NCBI RefSeq assembly: GCF_014199205.1
Contig: NZ_JACIJD010000018.1
Location: 18,794-82,793 of the forward strand
Length of the DNA stretch: 64,000 nucleotides
DNA from: Muricoccus pecuniae
GTDB taxonomy: Bacteria > Pseudomonadota > Alphaproteobacteria > Acetobacterales > Acetobacteraceae
Direction of reading: 5' to 3'
Position 1 is the first letter of the stretch. Every line of letters begins with the position of its first letter. The notes below the pieces were generated by a model that was not told the origin of the DNA, made no database searches, and saw only the letters and a program-made list of their open reading frames with translations. Positions 34,069-43,154 of the stretch are shown here, one piece after another. The translations under genes and the position numbers were made by a program.

Positions 34069-35012
34069 GCCGCGCGCAGCCGCGGGTTGATAGCCATGTA
34101 GAGGATATCCCCGATAAGGGAGAGGGTGACGAAGATCAGCGCCGTCACCACCACCACGCCCTGTACCACGGGATAGTCGCGGTTGAAGACGGCATCCACG
34201 ATAAGCTTGCCGAAGCCTGGGATGGAGAAGATCTGCTCCGTCAGCACCGCGCCCGCCAGTAGCCGGCCCAGCTCGATGGTACCGAGGGTGACGACGGGGA
34301 CGAGCGCGTTGCGCAGAGCGTGCCGGGTCACCACGACGCGCTCCGGCAGGCCCTTGGCGCGGGCGGTGCGGACATAGTCCTGCTCCAGCGCCCCGATCAT
34401 CGCGGCGCGGGTGTGCCGCATGAAGACGCCGGCGATCGAACCGCCCAGCACGAAAGCCGGCATGATGGTGGTGGCGAGGGACTGCCTCCAGTCCTCCGTC
34501 AGCGGCACGTAGCCGGAGGGCGGAAGCCAGCCGAGCTGAACGCTGAACAGCAGGATGAACATGATCCCCATCCAGAAGTTCGGGGTGGAGATCCCGGCCA
34601 GCGCGATCGCGTTCGCCGCCCAGTCCGCTGGGCGATCGCGATAAGCAGCGGAGACGATCCCCGCGGGCACGCCGATCGCGACCGCGATGGCGAAGGCCAT
34701 GAGGCCGAGCTGGAGGGTCACAGGCAGCTTCTCCAGGATGAGCGATCCCACGGGCTGGCGGATGCGCCAGGAGAAGCCGAGGTCTCCGTGCAGCAGGCGC
34801 CAGAGCCAAGCGAGGTATTGCTCCCAGATCGGCCGGTCGAGCATCAGCTCCGCCCGGATCTCCGCCAGCACCTGCGGGTCTCCCCGCTCCTCCCCGGCCA
34901 TGATGATGGCGGGATCGCCTGGCATGAGTTGCTGCAAGGCGAATATCAGGATGGAGAGGATCAGCAGGGTAGGGATGATCTGCCCCAGCCTGCGCAACAG
35001 CCAGCCCCACAT
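34065..35012 (-). CDS. Peptide/nickel-type ABC transporter permease (DppB family)
   Basis: This 315-residue permease begins MWGWLLRRLGQIIPTLLILS, the usual DppB start. GDLGFSWRIRQPVGSLILEK, STPNFWMGIMFILLFSVQLG and the EAA loop VRTARAKGLPERVVVTRHAL with RNALVPVVTLGTIELGRLLA are conserved. It is translated 4 bp after the binding-protein stop. Confidence 0.93.
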   Translation of the reverse strand: MWGWLLRRLGQIIPTLLILSILIFALQQLMPGDPAIIMAGEERGDPQVLAEIRAELMLDRPIWEQYLAWLWRLLHGDLGFSWRIRQPVGSLILEKLPVTLQLGLMAFAIAVAIGVPAGIVSAAYRDRPADWAANAIALAGISTPNFWMGIMFILLFSVQLGWLPPSGYVPLTEDWRQSLATTIMPAFVLGGSIAGVFMRHTRAAMIGALEQDYVRTARAKGLPERVVVTRHALRNALVPVVTLGTIELGRLLAGAVLTEQIFSIPGFGKLIVDAVFNRDYPVVQGVVVVTALIFVTLSLIGDILYMAINPRLRAA

Positions 35013-35016
35013 CCGA

Positions 35017-36534
35017 TCAGCGCAGCCGCATGCCCTGAAGGCGGATCAGCCCGTCTGGCAACAGGCTGAAGCCCTGCAGGCGCGTGGTGTGGGCGACGAG
35101 TATCTTCGGGTGCCACAGGAACGCGCGCGCGCGGTCCTGTGTGAGCGCGATGCGGAAGGCCTGGGCGTAGAGGGCGGTCCGCTCGGCGGGGCCACTCTCC
35201 GCCCGCGTCCCGTCCAGCAGCCCGTCCACCTCGGGGTTGGAATACTTCCCGTCGTTCTGTGCGCCGCGGCTGTGCATGAAGGTCCAGACATTGCCGTCCG
35301 GGTCGGGGCGGCCGGACCAACCGCTGAGATAGGCCTGGAAGTCGCCGCGCACGCCGGCCTGGAGGGCGGAGGCGAACTCCGTGGCCACGATCCGCAGCTC
35401 GAACCCGGCCTCGGCCACCATGGACTGCATGACTTCAGCCACTTGGCGCAGCTCGGGGGAGTTGGCGACCATGAGGTCAACCGGCACGGGCGTGCGGACC
35501 CCGGCCTCGCGCAGCAGGGCCTTGGCGCGGTCCAGGTTGCGCGCCGTCACCCGGAGGTCGCGCACATGCATCGGCGATGCGGGCGGGATGGGTTGGGAGG
35601 AGGGGGTGTGAAGCCCCTCGTAGGCCACCTGGATCAGCGCCTCGCGGTCGATCGAGAGATCGAAGGCCTCGCGCACGCGCCGGTCCTGCCCGATGGGGGT
35701 CTGCGCGCGGACGCCGTTGCCGATGTTGAAGATGACGCTCCAGTAGCCCAGCCCGTCCACGGTGGAGAGAGCCAGGCGCCGGTCGCGCCGGATGGAGGGA
35801 ACGTCGCTCGGGCTGGTGACCTCGATCAGTTCCAGCGTGCCGGATTGCAGGTTGGCGAGCCGCGCCGTGCTGTCCGTGATGGGCTGGAAGGTGACGCGGC
35901 TGAAGTGGATGTTGGCCGCGTTCCAGTAGTTCGCGAAGCGCTCTAGCACGATGCGGTCCTGCGCCACCCGCTCCACGAAGCGGAAGGGGCCGGCGCAGAC
36001 AGGCTTCGCGCCGAAATCGCGCCCCGCCGCCTCGGCCGCCTTGGGGCTGACGACCATTCCCGCACGGTCCGTCAGCTGGCTGAGAAAGGGCGAGGAGGGC
36101 TGCTTCAGCCGCAGGCGTACCGTCAATGGGTCCACCACCTCCGCGGAATCGAGGTCTGTGATCTCGCCGCGGCGGAAGCTGCCCTGCATGGTCAAGTGGC
36201 GCATCAAGGAGTAGCGGACGGCTTCCGCGTCCATTTTCTCCCCGTCATGGAAGGTCACGCCGTCGCGCAACGTGATCAGCAGGGTCTTCGGGTTCTCCCA
36301 GCGATATCCGGCGGCGAGCTGGGGAACGATCTCCAGCTTGTCGTTGATATCGAAGAGCTTGTCGCAGAGACTGGCGAAGACGATGCGGCCGACGAAGCTG
36401 CGCGCCAGCGTCGGGTCCATGATGTCGGGGTCCTCGCGCAGGCCGATGCGGAGGTTGGGCAGGCTCTGGGCCTCGACTGCGGCCCCGGCGAGGCTAGCCG
36501 CGATCGCGAGCGGCGCGAGGAGGCGGGCGTTCAT
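35017..36534 (-). CDS. Peptide/nickel-type periplasmic binding protein (first of three paralogues)
   Basis: This 505-residue SBP_bac_5 protein has signal peptide MNARLLAPLAIAASLAGAAV followed by EAQ. LRIGLREDPDIMDPTLARSF opens the mature part. VTFHDGEKMDAEAVRYSLMR and PVCAGPFRFVERVAQDRIVL are family blocks. It is clearly paralogous to the proteins at 38613 and 40479 (each with LCDKLFD/ICDKL and CAGPF.FVERVAQDR). It sits between the ATPase and permease genes, so it is probably the cognate binding protein. The ligand is unknown. Confidence 0.93.
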   Translation of the reverse strand: MNARLLAPLAIAASLAGAAVEAQSLPNLRIGLREDPDIMDPTLARSFVGRIVFASLCDKLFDINDKLEIVPQLAAGYRWENPKTLLITLRDGVTFHDGEKMDAEAVRYSLMRHLTMQGSFRRGEITDLDSAEVVDPLTVRLRLKQPSSPFLSQLTDRAGMVVSPKAAEAAGRDFGAKPVCAGPFRFVERVAQDRIVLERFANYWNAANIHFSRVTFQPITDSTARLANLQSGTLELIEVTSPSDVPSIRRDRRLALSTVDGLGYWSVIFNIGNGVRAQTPIGQDRRVREAFDLSIDREALIQVAYEGLHTPSSQPIPPASPMHVRDLRVTARNLDRAKALLREAGVRTPVPVDLMVANSPELRQVAEVMQSMVAEAGFELRIVATEFASALQAGVRGDFQAYLSGWSGRPDPDGNVWTFMHSRGAQNDGKYSNPEVDGLLDGTRAESGPAERTALYAQAFRIALTQDRARAFLWHPKILVAHTTRLQGFSLLPDGLIRLQGMRLR

Positions 36535-37598
36535 GCGGCGGTTCCGTTTTCGGGCTTGGGGGCGAAGAAGGCTTGCAGCCGGGCCAGTCTATCGCCATCC
36601 GCCACATGTCCTGCGGCGGGACGCAGGGGCGGCAGCGTGTCCCGGAAGTGGCAAGCGGAGCGATGGGCGGGCGTGGCCGCCGTGTCGCCGGCGGCCAGCG
36701 GTGGATCCACCTGCCGGCAGATCTCCTGCACGTGGGGGCAGCGTGTGTGGAAGCGGCAGGCCTGTGGAGGGGAGATCGGGCTGGGCAGGTCCCCCTGCAG
36801 CGGCGCTCCCCTCGCTCCGCCGCCGGGCACGGAGGCCAGTAGCGCGCGCGTGTAGGGGTGGCGCGGCACGGCAAAGACCTCTCCCGCCGGCCCCTCTTCC
36901 ACGATGCGGCCGAGATACATCACCACCACACGGTCGGCGACGTGGCGCACCACGGCCAAATCGTGGCTGATGAGGACAAAGGCGAGGCGGAACTCGCGGA
37001 TCAGGTCTTGGAGAAGGTTGATGACCTGGGCCTGCACGGAGACGTCCAGCGCGCTGACCGGCTCGTCCCCCACGATCAGCCGCGGGCCGCTGGCCAGCGC
37101 CCGGGCGATGGCGATGCGCTGGCGCTGCCCGCCGGAGAATTCGTGGGGCCAGCGATCCACATGCTCCGGCCGCAACCCGACCCGCGCCAGTAGCTCCTGC
37201 ACCCGCGCCCGCTCCCCCGCGCGGGGCACGAGGCGGTGCAGGCGTAGCGGCTCGGCCACGGCCTGCCCCACGGTCATGCGCGGGTCGAGGCTGGCATAGG
37301 GATCCTGGAAGATCATCTGCATGAAGCGCCGCTGCCGCCGCAGCGCGTCGGGGACCATGCCGCGCAGATCCTGCCCGGCGAAGCGGACCGCGCCGGCATC
37401 CGGTTCCTCCAGCCACAAGGCCAATCGGCCGAGGGTGGACTTGCCGCAGCCGCTCTCCCCGACCACGGCCAGCACCTCGCCTTCGGCGATGGAGAGGGAG
37501 ACGCCGTCCACCGCGCGCACGGCCCCGCGCCGGCGGCCGAGAGCGTCACGTACGGGGAAGTGGCGGACGACGCCCTCCAGCTCCAGCAGCGCGCTCAC
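36531..37598 (-). CDS. Peptide-type ABC transporter ATPase (DppF family)
   Basis: This 355-residue ATPase has Walker A VGESGCGKSTLGRLALWLEE, signature FSGGQRQRIAIARALASGPR, Walker B LIVGDEPVSALD and the H-loop LISHDLAVVRHVADRVVVMY. The C-terminal oligopeptide-transporter domain has the cysteine cluster FHTRCPHVQEICRQVDPP (probable Fe-S or metal site). The GTG at 37598 overlaps the DppD-type stop by 4 bp. A longer frame is low complexity and was rejected. Confidence 0.92.
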   Translation of the reverse strand: MSALLELEGVVRHFPVRDALGRRRGAVRAVDGVSLSIAEGEVLAVVGESGCGKSTLGRLALWLEEPDAGAVRFAGQDLRGMVPDALRRQRRFMQMIFQDPYASLDPRMTVGQAVAEPLRLHRLVPRAGERARVQELLARVGLRPEHVDRWPHEFSGGQRQRIAIARALASGPRLIVGDEPVSALDVSVQAQVINLLQDLIREFRLAFVLISHDLAVVRHVADRVVVMYLGRIVEEGPAGEVFAVPRHPYTRALLASVPGGGARGAPLQGDLPSPISPPQACRFHTRCPHVQEICRQVDPPLAAGDTAATPAHRSACHFRDTLPPLRPAAGHVADGDRLARLQAFFAPKPENGTAA

Positions 37599-38581
37599 GC
37601 CGCCTCCAGGATTTGTTCGAGCGGGGCGCGATGGCAAGCGGCGCGGTGCCCGGCACCGACATCGTATAGTGGCGGCTTGGTGTCGCAAATCGCGATACGG
37701 AAGGGGCAGCGCGTTTTGAAGCGGCAGCCCTCCGGCGGGTCCGCCAGGTCGGGAACCGTGCCCTCCACCGTCGCCAGCCGGGTGCCGCGCGGCCCGTCCA
37801 ACCTCGGCGCGGCGCCCAGCAGGCCGACGGTGTAGGGGTGCTGCGGCGTGGAGAGGACGCGGGCGACCGGTCCCCTCTCGGCTACCCGGCCGGCATACAT
37901 CACCACCACCTCGTCCGCATGGTCCGCCACGATGCCGAGATCGTGGGTGATGAGGAGCACGGCGGTGCCCGTGCCGCCCCGAAGCTCGTCCAGCAGGGAG
38001 AGAATTTGGGCCTGCACCGTCACATCCAGGGCAGTCGTCGGTTCGTCCGCGATCAGCACGCGGGGGCGGCAGGCGAGGGCCATGGCGATCATCACACGCT
38101 GCCGCATCCCTCCGGAGAGCTGGTGCGGGTACTGCCGCGCACGGCGCGCCGCCTCGGGGATGCGAACCGCCTCCAGCATCGCCACTGCGGCCCGCATCGC
38201 GGTGCCGCGGTCTAGCCCCTGATGCAGGCGCAGGGCCTCGGCCACCTGATCCCCGGCGGTGAAGGCTGGGTTCAGGCTGGTCATCGGCTCCTGGAAGATC
38301 ATCGCCAGCTCGGCGCCGCGCAACTTCCGCCGCTCCTCCGGCGGCAGTTCCGCGATCTCGCGCCCCTCCAGCCCGATGGTGCCCGTGACCGCCGCGCTTG
38401 GCGGCAGCAGCCCCATTACGGCGAGCGAGGCGACGGACTTCCCGCAGCCGCTCTCCCCCACCAGCGCCACGGTGCGCCCGGTGGGCAACCCGAAGGAGAT
38501 GCCGTCCAGCACCCGGAGCGGCCCGCGCTCCGTCGCGAAGGTGACGGTGAGGTCAAGGACCTCCAGCGTAGTCCCGCTCAT
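37595..38581 (-). CDS. Peptide-type ABC transporter ATPase (DppD family)
   Basis: This 328-residue ATPase has Walker A VGESGCGKSVASLAVMGLLP, signature LSGGMRQRVMIAMALACRPR and Walker B VLIADEPTTALDVTVQAQIL. FKTRCPFRIAICDTKPPLYD is the C-terminal Cys cluster. The ATG at 38581 gives MSGTTLEVLDLTVTFATERG, the family N-terminus. It precedes the DppF gene, the usual order of the two ATPases. Confidence 0.93.
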   Translation of the reverse strand: MSGTTLEVLDLTVTFATERGPLRVLDGISFGLPTGRTVALVGESGCGKSVASLAVMGLLPPSAAVTGTIGLEGREIAELPPEERRKLRGAELAMIFQEPMTSLNPAFTAGDQVAEALRLHQGLDRGTAMRAAVAMLEAVRIPEAARRARQYPHQLSGGMRQRVMIAMALACRPRVLIADEPTTALDVTVQAQILSLLDELRGGTGTAVLLITHDLGIVADHADEVVVMYAGRVAERGPVARVLSTPQHPYTVGLLGAAPRLDGPRGTRLATVEGTVPDLADPPEGCRFKTRCPFRIAICDTKPPLYDVGAGHRAACHRAPLEQILEAA

Positions 38582-38612
38582 CGGCACTTGGCCTCCGTTC
38601 CGCCCCTGCCCA

Positions 38613-40142
38613 TCATGGCGCAGGCCGCACGTCCTGCAATCGATACAGCCCATCCGCCAGCAGTCGGAAACCCGAGACGCGGCGCGAGACGCCGGCGACA
38701 TTCCTGGGCTGCCAGAGATAGATCAGGGGCAGGTCCTCGCTCACCTTTCTCCAGGCGCCCTCGTAAGCCATGCGCCGGGCCGCCATGCCGGCCTCCTCCC
38801 GCGCCCGATCGAGGGCGCTGTCAACTTCCGCATTGGAGTAGCGCGCCATGTTCAGCGCCGCGCCAGTGTGCAGGAAACTCCAGGAATTGCTGTCCGTGTC
38901 CAGCAGGCCGGACCAGCCGCCCAGGGTCACGACGTAGTCGCCGTTGTTCACGGCGGACAGGGCCGCGCCGAACTCCAGGGCCTTCACCTCCACCTCAAAG
39001 CCCGCCTCGGCCGCCATGGCCTGGATCACCTCGCCGGTCTGCACGCCTTGCGGTGTGTTGTAGACGGTCAGCGCCACGCGGAGCGGCGTGGTCACCCCGG
39101 CCTCCCGCAGCAAGGTCCGCGCTCGCGCCACATCCCGCTGCGGCGGGACAATGGACGGTACATGGAGAGGGCTGGCCGGGGATGTCGGCTGCGCGGCCGG
39201 CTCGTAGAGGCCCGCGAAGACAACCTCGCTCAGCGCCTTCCGATCCAGCGAGAGGGAGAAAGCCTGGCGCACCCGGGCATCGCGCCCCATGGGCCCGCGC
39301 GCCTGTGGGAAGTCGCCAAGATTCACGGTCAGCGCTCCGTAACCAAGGCTTGGCACCGAGACGAGGGACAGCCGGCGGTCCTTTGCCACGGCTTCCGCAT
39401 CCAGCGGCGCCACCTCGGCCACGTCAAGCGTGCCGGACTGCAGATTGGCCAGTCGTGCCGTGCTGTTGGGCATGATGCTGTACTGAACGCGACCGTAATG
39501 GATGCGCCCGGCATCCCAGTAGCTTGGGAAGCGCTCCACCACCACTCGATCCTGCGCCACACGCTCCACGAAGCGGAAGGGCCCGGCGCAGACGGGATGT
39601 CGACCGAAGTCGCGCCCCGCCGCCTCGGCCGCGCGCGGTGAGACCAACATGCCTGCACGGTCCGTCAGCACCGCGATGAAAGGCGCGAAGGGGCGGCGCA
39701 TGAGCACGCGCACCGTCAGCGGGTCCATCACCTCGGCCCGCTCCATCGCCCCGATCTCGCTGCGGCGGTAGCTGCCGGAGAGATTGAGGTGACGTTCCAG
39801 CGTGTACTTCACGGCCTCCGCGTCGAGAGGCGTGCCGTCATGGAAGGTGATGCCCTGCCGCAGCCGGATAATCAGGGTCTTCTCGTCCTGCCACTCATAG
39901 CCCGTAGCGAGGACGGGGACGATGTTCAGCTTCTCGTCGAAGTCAAAGAGCTTGTCGCAAATTGCGGTCATCACGACAGTGCCGACATAAGTGCGCGACA
40001 GGGTGGGATCGAGGATGTCGGGATCATCGCGCAGGCCGACCCGGAGCGTCTGGGCGTCCGCCGCGCCGAACCCGACCAGCAGAAGCAGTCCAGCCAGAAA
40101 CATTCGCGCCGCAAGATGGCGGCACCGTACCCGCTCCATCAT
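38613..40142 (-). CDS. Peptide/nickel-type periplasmic binding protein (second paralogue)
   Basis: This 509-residue protein has signal peptide MMERVRCRHLAARMFLAGLL followed by LLVGFGAADAQ, then TLRVGLRDDPDILDPTLSRT. It has the same blocks as the first paralogue (ITFHDGTPLDAEAVKYTLER, CAGPFRFVERVAQDRVVVER). The start is MM at 40142/40139, with AAGGGTGAG just upstream. It lies 31 bp before DppD. It may give the same importer a second ligand specificity. Confidence 0.92.
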   Translation of the reverse strand: MMERVRCRHLAARMFLAGLLLLVGFGAADAQTLRVGLRDDPDILDPTLSRTYVGTVVMTAICDKLFDFDEKLNIVPVLATGYEWQDEKTLIIRLRQGITFHDGTPLDAEAVKYTLERHLNLSGSYRRSEIGAMERAEVMDPLTVRVLMRRPFAPFIAVLTDRAGMLVSPRAAEAAGRDFGRHPVCAGPFRFVERVAQDRVVVERFPSYWDAGRIHYGRVQYSIMPNSTARLANLQSGTLDVAEVAPLDAEAVAKDRRLSLVSVPSLGYGALTVNLGDFPQARGPMGRDARVRQAFSLSLDRKALSEVVFAGLYEPAAQPTSPASPLHVPSIVPPQRDVARARTLLREAGVTTPLRVALTVYNTPQGVQTGEVIQAMAAEAGFEVEVKALEFGAALSAVNNGDYVVTLGGWSGLLDTDSNSWSFLHTGAALNMARYSNAEVDSALDRAREEAGMAARRMAYEGAWRKVSEDLPLIYLWQPRNVAGVSRRVSGFRLLADGLYRLQDVRPAP

Positions 40143-40478
40143 CTCACCCTTGGTGGTCACTCGGTCTTTCAGACCAGCAATCCTTATGCCATGGGCGGAT
40201 CTCGGTTCGGCCATGAAGCATGGCGTCGGTCGCCACCCTCGGTCCGTCCGCCGCATCGCCCGAGGAGATCGCGATCAGCCCATCGGGGCGCCTTGCTTCA
40301 GGTACGAAGCACCGGGTGGGTTGCGCCTATCTCGCGACGCAGGGCAGCATCAGGCCCGGGATGCCTGAGAGACCGGCCGCCGATACTGGGCGTGGCATCC
40401 GGCCCGGGGTGGTGTGCAGATGTATGTTGGGTGCGGCATCCTACGCGGGATGGTTGACAGCGCCCACCAAGGTTCCAG
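40143..40478. other. 336-bp gap inside the importer gene cluster
   Basis: This stretch between two same-strand binding-protein genes contains no convincing coding frame. It holds the ribosome-binding site and probably the promoter of the second binding protein (which would let the two be expressed separately), but I see no clear -35/-10 pair or regulator palindrome. A hybrid or deleted gene once here cannot be excluded. Confidence 0.4.
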
Positions 40479-42002
40479 TTAGGGCCGTAGCCGTAAGCCT
40501 TGCATACGGATCAGCCCGTCGGCATTCGGCACGAAGTTCTCAACTCGGTCGCTCAGCCCCCACAGCCAAGTGTAGTGATACAAGATTACATGAGGCACAT
40601 CGGTGTGGTAGAGGTTCACGACCTGTCGATAGAGTGGGAGCCGGATCGCCGGGTCGGCCACGCCGCGTGCCTCGGTCAGCAGGGCTTCCATCCGAGGATT
40701 GCAGTAACGGCCGAAGTTGAATGGACCGTTGCAGGCGAACCAGATCGAGAGATTGGCATCCGGGTCGGACCGGCCGCTCCAGGTCAGCAGCGCCGCGTCG
40801 AAGTCACCCGCCTGGTTCTTCTGATTGCCGGCATTCGATTCCACCTGCTCCAGCTTCACATCGAAGCCGGCCTCCCTTGCCATGGATTGGATGACCTCGC
40901 CGATCTGGGCATCAATCGGGGTATTGGCAATCTGTAGCGTGAAGGCCACGCGTGCCACGCCTGCCTGTCTCAGCAGCGCTCTCGATCCAGCTATATCCGC
41001 GCCGCCGACGGGATGATCCGGGTTCCAGTAGCGGGTCCGGGGCGACTCGGTCTGGTTGCTGGGCACGAAGAGGCCGTTGAAGACAACCTGATTGATCGCC
41101 TCGCGGTCGATGGCCTTTTCGAAAGCCCGCCGCAGCCGGGGATCACGCCCCAAGGGCGTGTCCGCGCGTGGCCCATGCGCGACGTTGAACTGCAAGGTGC
41201 GGTAAGCGGCGGCCACATGCCGCGCGAGCCGCAGCCGGCGGTTGGATTGGAGGTCCGGCACGTCGGTCGGGGCAACCTGGTCGATGATTTGCAACTGCCC
41301 GGAGCGGAGATTGAGCAGTCGCACCGTGCTGTCGGTAATTGGGCGATAGACTATCCTATCGAGCATGATGGCGGAGGCATTCCAGTAGCCGCCGAAGCGG
41401 TCAACGACGATCCGGTCCTGCGCCACCCGCTCGGTAAAGGTAAAAGGGCCGGCGCAGACGGGATGCTGCCCGATGCCATCGCCGCGTTGCTGGATGGCGG
41501 CCGGCGAGAGCATCATGCCCGAGCGATCGGCCAGCACGGCCAGCAGCGGTGCGGAAGGGACGGAGAGGCGCAGGCGCACCGTGCGCGGATCCAGTACCTC
41601 TACGGACTCCAGCGCGGCGAGTTCGGCCCGCCGCAGGCTGCGCGGCATGGTCCTGAAACGGTCCAGGTTGATCTTGACTGCCTCGGCGTCGAAGGCAGTG
41701 CCGTCATGGAACGTCACCCCGTCCCGTAAGTACAGGGTGAGCGCGCGCCGGTCGTCCGACCATTCCCAGCGTGTGGCGAGTTGCGGCACATAGTTCATCT
41801 CGGCATCGGTATCAATCAGTTTGTCGCAGATTGCCGCGAACACGTTGCGGTCGATGAAGTTGCCGCTCTGCGCCGGGTCCAGCGACCCCGGATCGCCCGC
41901 CAAGCCGATATTCAGCACCGTCGCGCCCTGCGCGCCGGCAACGCCTGAGAGGAGAGCGGTGCCGAAAATAATCGGCCGGACTATGCTCAAGGCGGTTCGC
42001 AT
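40479..42002 (-). CDS. Peptide/nickel-type periplasmic binding protein (third paralogue)
   Basis: This 507-residue SBP_bac_5 protein has signal peptide MRTALSIVRPIIFGTALLSG followed by VAGAQG, then VLNIGLAGDPGSLDPAQSGN. VTFHDGTAFDAEAVKINLDR and CAGPFTFTERVAQDRIVVDR align with the other two. It is the most diverged of the three. It follows the deacetylase gene by 98 bp on the same strand. Confidence 0.92.
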   Translation of the reverse strand: MRTALSIVRPIIFGTALLSGVAGAQGATVLNIGLAGDPGSLDPAQSGNFIDRNVFAAICDKLIDTDAEMNYVPQLATRWEWSDDRRALTLYLRDGVTFHDGTAFDAEAVKINLDRFRTMPRSLRRAELAALESVEVLDPRTVRLRLSVPSAPLLAVLADRSGMMLSPAAIQQRGDGIGQHPVCAGPFTFTERVAQDRIVVDRFGGYWNASAIMLDRIVYRPITDSTVRLLNLRSGQLQIIDQVAPTDVPDLQSNRRLRLARHVAAAYRTLQFNVAHGPRADTPLGRDPRLRRAFEKAIDREAINQVVFNGLFVPSNQTESPRTRYWNPDHPVGGADIAGSRALLRQAGVARVAFTLQIANTPIDAQIGEVIQSMAREAGFDVKLEQVESNAGNQKNQAGDFDAALLTWSGRSDPDANLSIWFACNGPFNFGRYCNPRMEALLTEARGVADPAIRLPLYRQVVNLYHTDVPHVILYHYTWLWGLSDRVENFVPNADGLIRMQGLRLRP

Positions 42003-42100
42003 TGAAGGCCCTCCTCAGTTCCCACCGGCGCCGCCGGCCGCACGATGGTCACGTAGCACGAGTGGGTTGGCAACACCGGCCGGACGGTTCGGCCAGCGCA

Positions 42101-43012
42101 TCAATCCGCCCCGGCCTTCTCCTTGCACCAGCGCGCGACATCGGCATGGGTGGCGAACCAGCATCCCCCGCGCTCCTTGGCATGGGCGATCAGCCGCTCC
42201 AACACCGGCATGCGGGAGCGGTGGCCGGAGACATGCGGGTGCAGGGTGAGCAGGAACAGCCCGCCCTCCTCCCAGGCCGCGTCGAACTCGGCCGTAAAGA
42301 TCTCCAGCACCGCGGAGGGGGGCGTGTAGGGACGCAGGGCGCTGAAGCGGACAAAGTTGTAGTACACCGCATCGTCCCGGATCCATTCCGGCGGCAGCTC
42401 CACCACGCCGGTCGGCTCGCCGTCTGCCACCAGCTCATACGGGTCGTCATCGGCCATGAGGCTGCTGTCATAGAGCAGCCCCAACTCGCGAATGATGGAC
42501 ATGGTATCCACCGAAAAGTCCCAACTCGCGGTGCGAATGCCGACGGGACGGGTGCCGGAGATCCTCTCCAGCGTATCGGCCGCGCGGAAGGTCAGGTCCC
42601 GCTCGACCCCCGCCGGCAAGCGCGTGTTCGCCTCGTGGATCCAGGAGTGGATTCCGATCTCATGGCCCGCATCCGCCACGGCGCGCACTTCCTCTGGATA
42701 GAGCAGGGCGGAGACGGCGGGGTAGAAGAAGCTCGCCGGAATCCCCTCCCGTTCCAGCAGGCGGAGGATGCGTGGCATCGCTCTGCGATTGCCGTACTGC
42801 CCCTGGCTGATGCGCATCGGGCTCTCGTCGGAATCGCGCAGTGGAATCGTGTCATGGTCGGCATCGAAGGAGACGGCAAAGGCACAGCGCGCCCCGCCCG
42901 GCCAGGCCGGGGGCGCGAGGCTGCGTCCCGCCCGCGCGCGCCCGACGATGCGGCGCCATGTCGCCTCCGGCCACTGCCAGGGCTCGCCGTCGGGATGGGC
43001 GGTCTCGGTCAT
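42101..43012 (-). CDS. Polysaccharide-deacetylase-family protein (NodB fold, allantoinase-like group)
   Basis: This 303-residue protein has the NodB-type catalytic pattern: CAFAVSFDADHDTIPLRDSD (Asp motif), HEIGIHSWIHEANTRLPAGV (H-x-x-x-H metal ligands) and FLLTLHPHVSGHRSRMPVLE near the C-terminus. The layout (WPGGARCAFAVSFDAD start, long insert, LHPHVSGH) resembles the peptidoglycan-deacetylase/PuuE group that acts on C-N bonds of small molecules. The ATG at 43012 is the family-like start. It lies upstream of the binding protein, so it may act on the imported compound. Confidence 0.85.
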   Translation of the reverse strand: MTETAHPDGEPWQWPEATWRRIVGRARAGRSLAPPAWPGGARCAFAVSFDADHDTIPLRDSDESPMRISQGQYGNRRAMPRILRLLEREGIPASFFYPAVSALLYPEEVRAVADAGHEIGIHSWIHEANTRLPAGVERDLTFRAADTLERISGTRPVGIRTASWDFSVDTMSIIRELGLLYDSSLMADDDPYELVADGEPTGVVELPPEWIRDDAVYYNFVRFSALRPYTPPSAVLEIFTAEFDAAWEEGGLFLLTLHPHVSGHRSRMPVLERLIAHAKERGGCWFATHADVARWCKEKAGAD

Positions 43013-43154
43013 CGTGTCTGCTCCGGATTGCGGCGTCATCCTCCGGTGCCCTCCGGCCGAAGGCAACACGGGGCCACCTTCTCATCCCCGCGGTTTCCGG
43101 CAAACCTGACATGCCGGCGCGCGGCCGGACTCAGCGGATCGGGGGCACGGGGCG

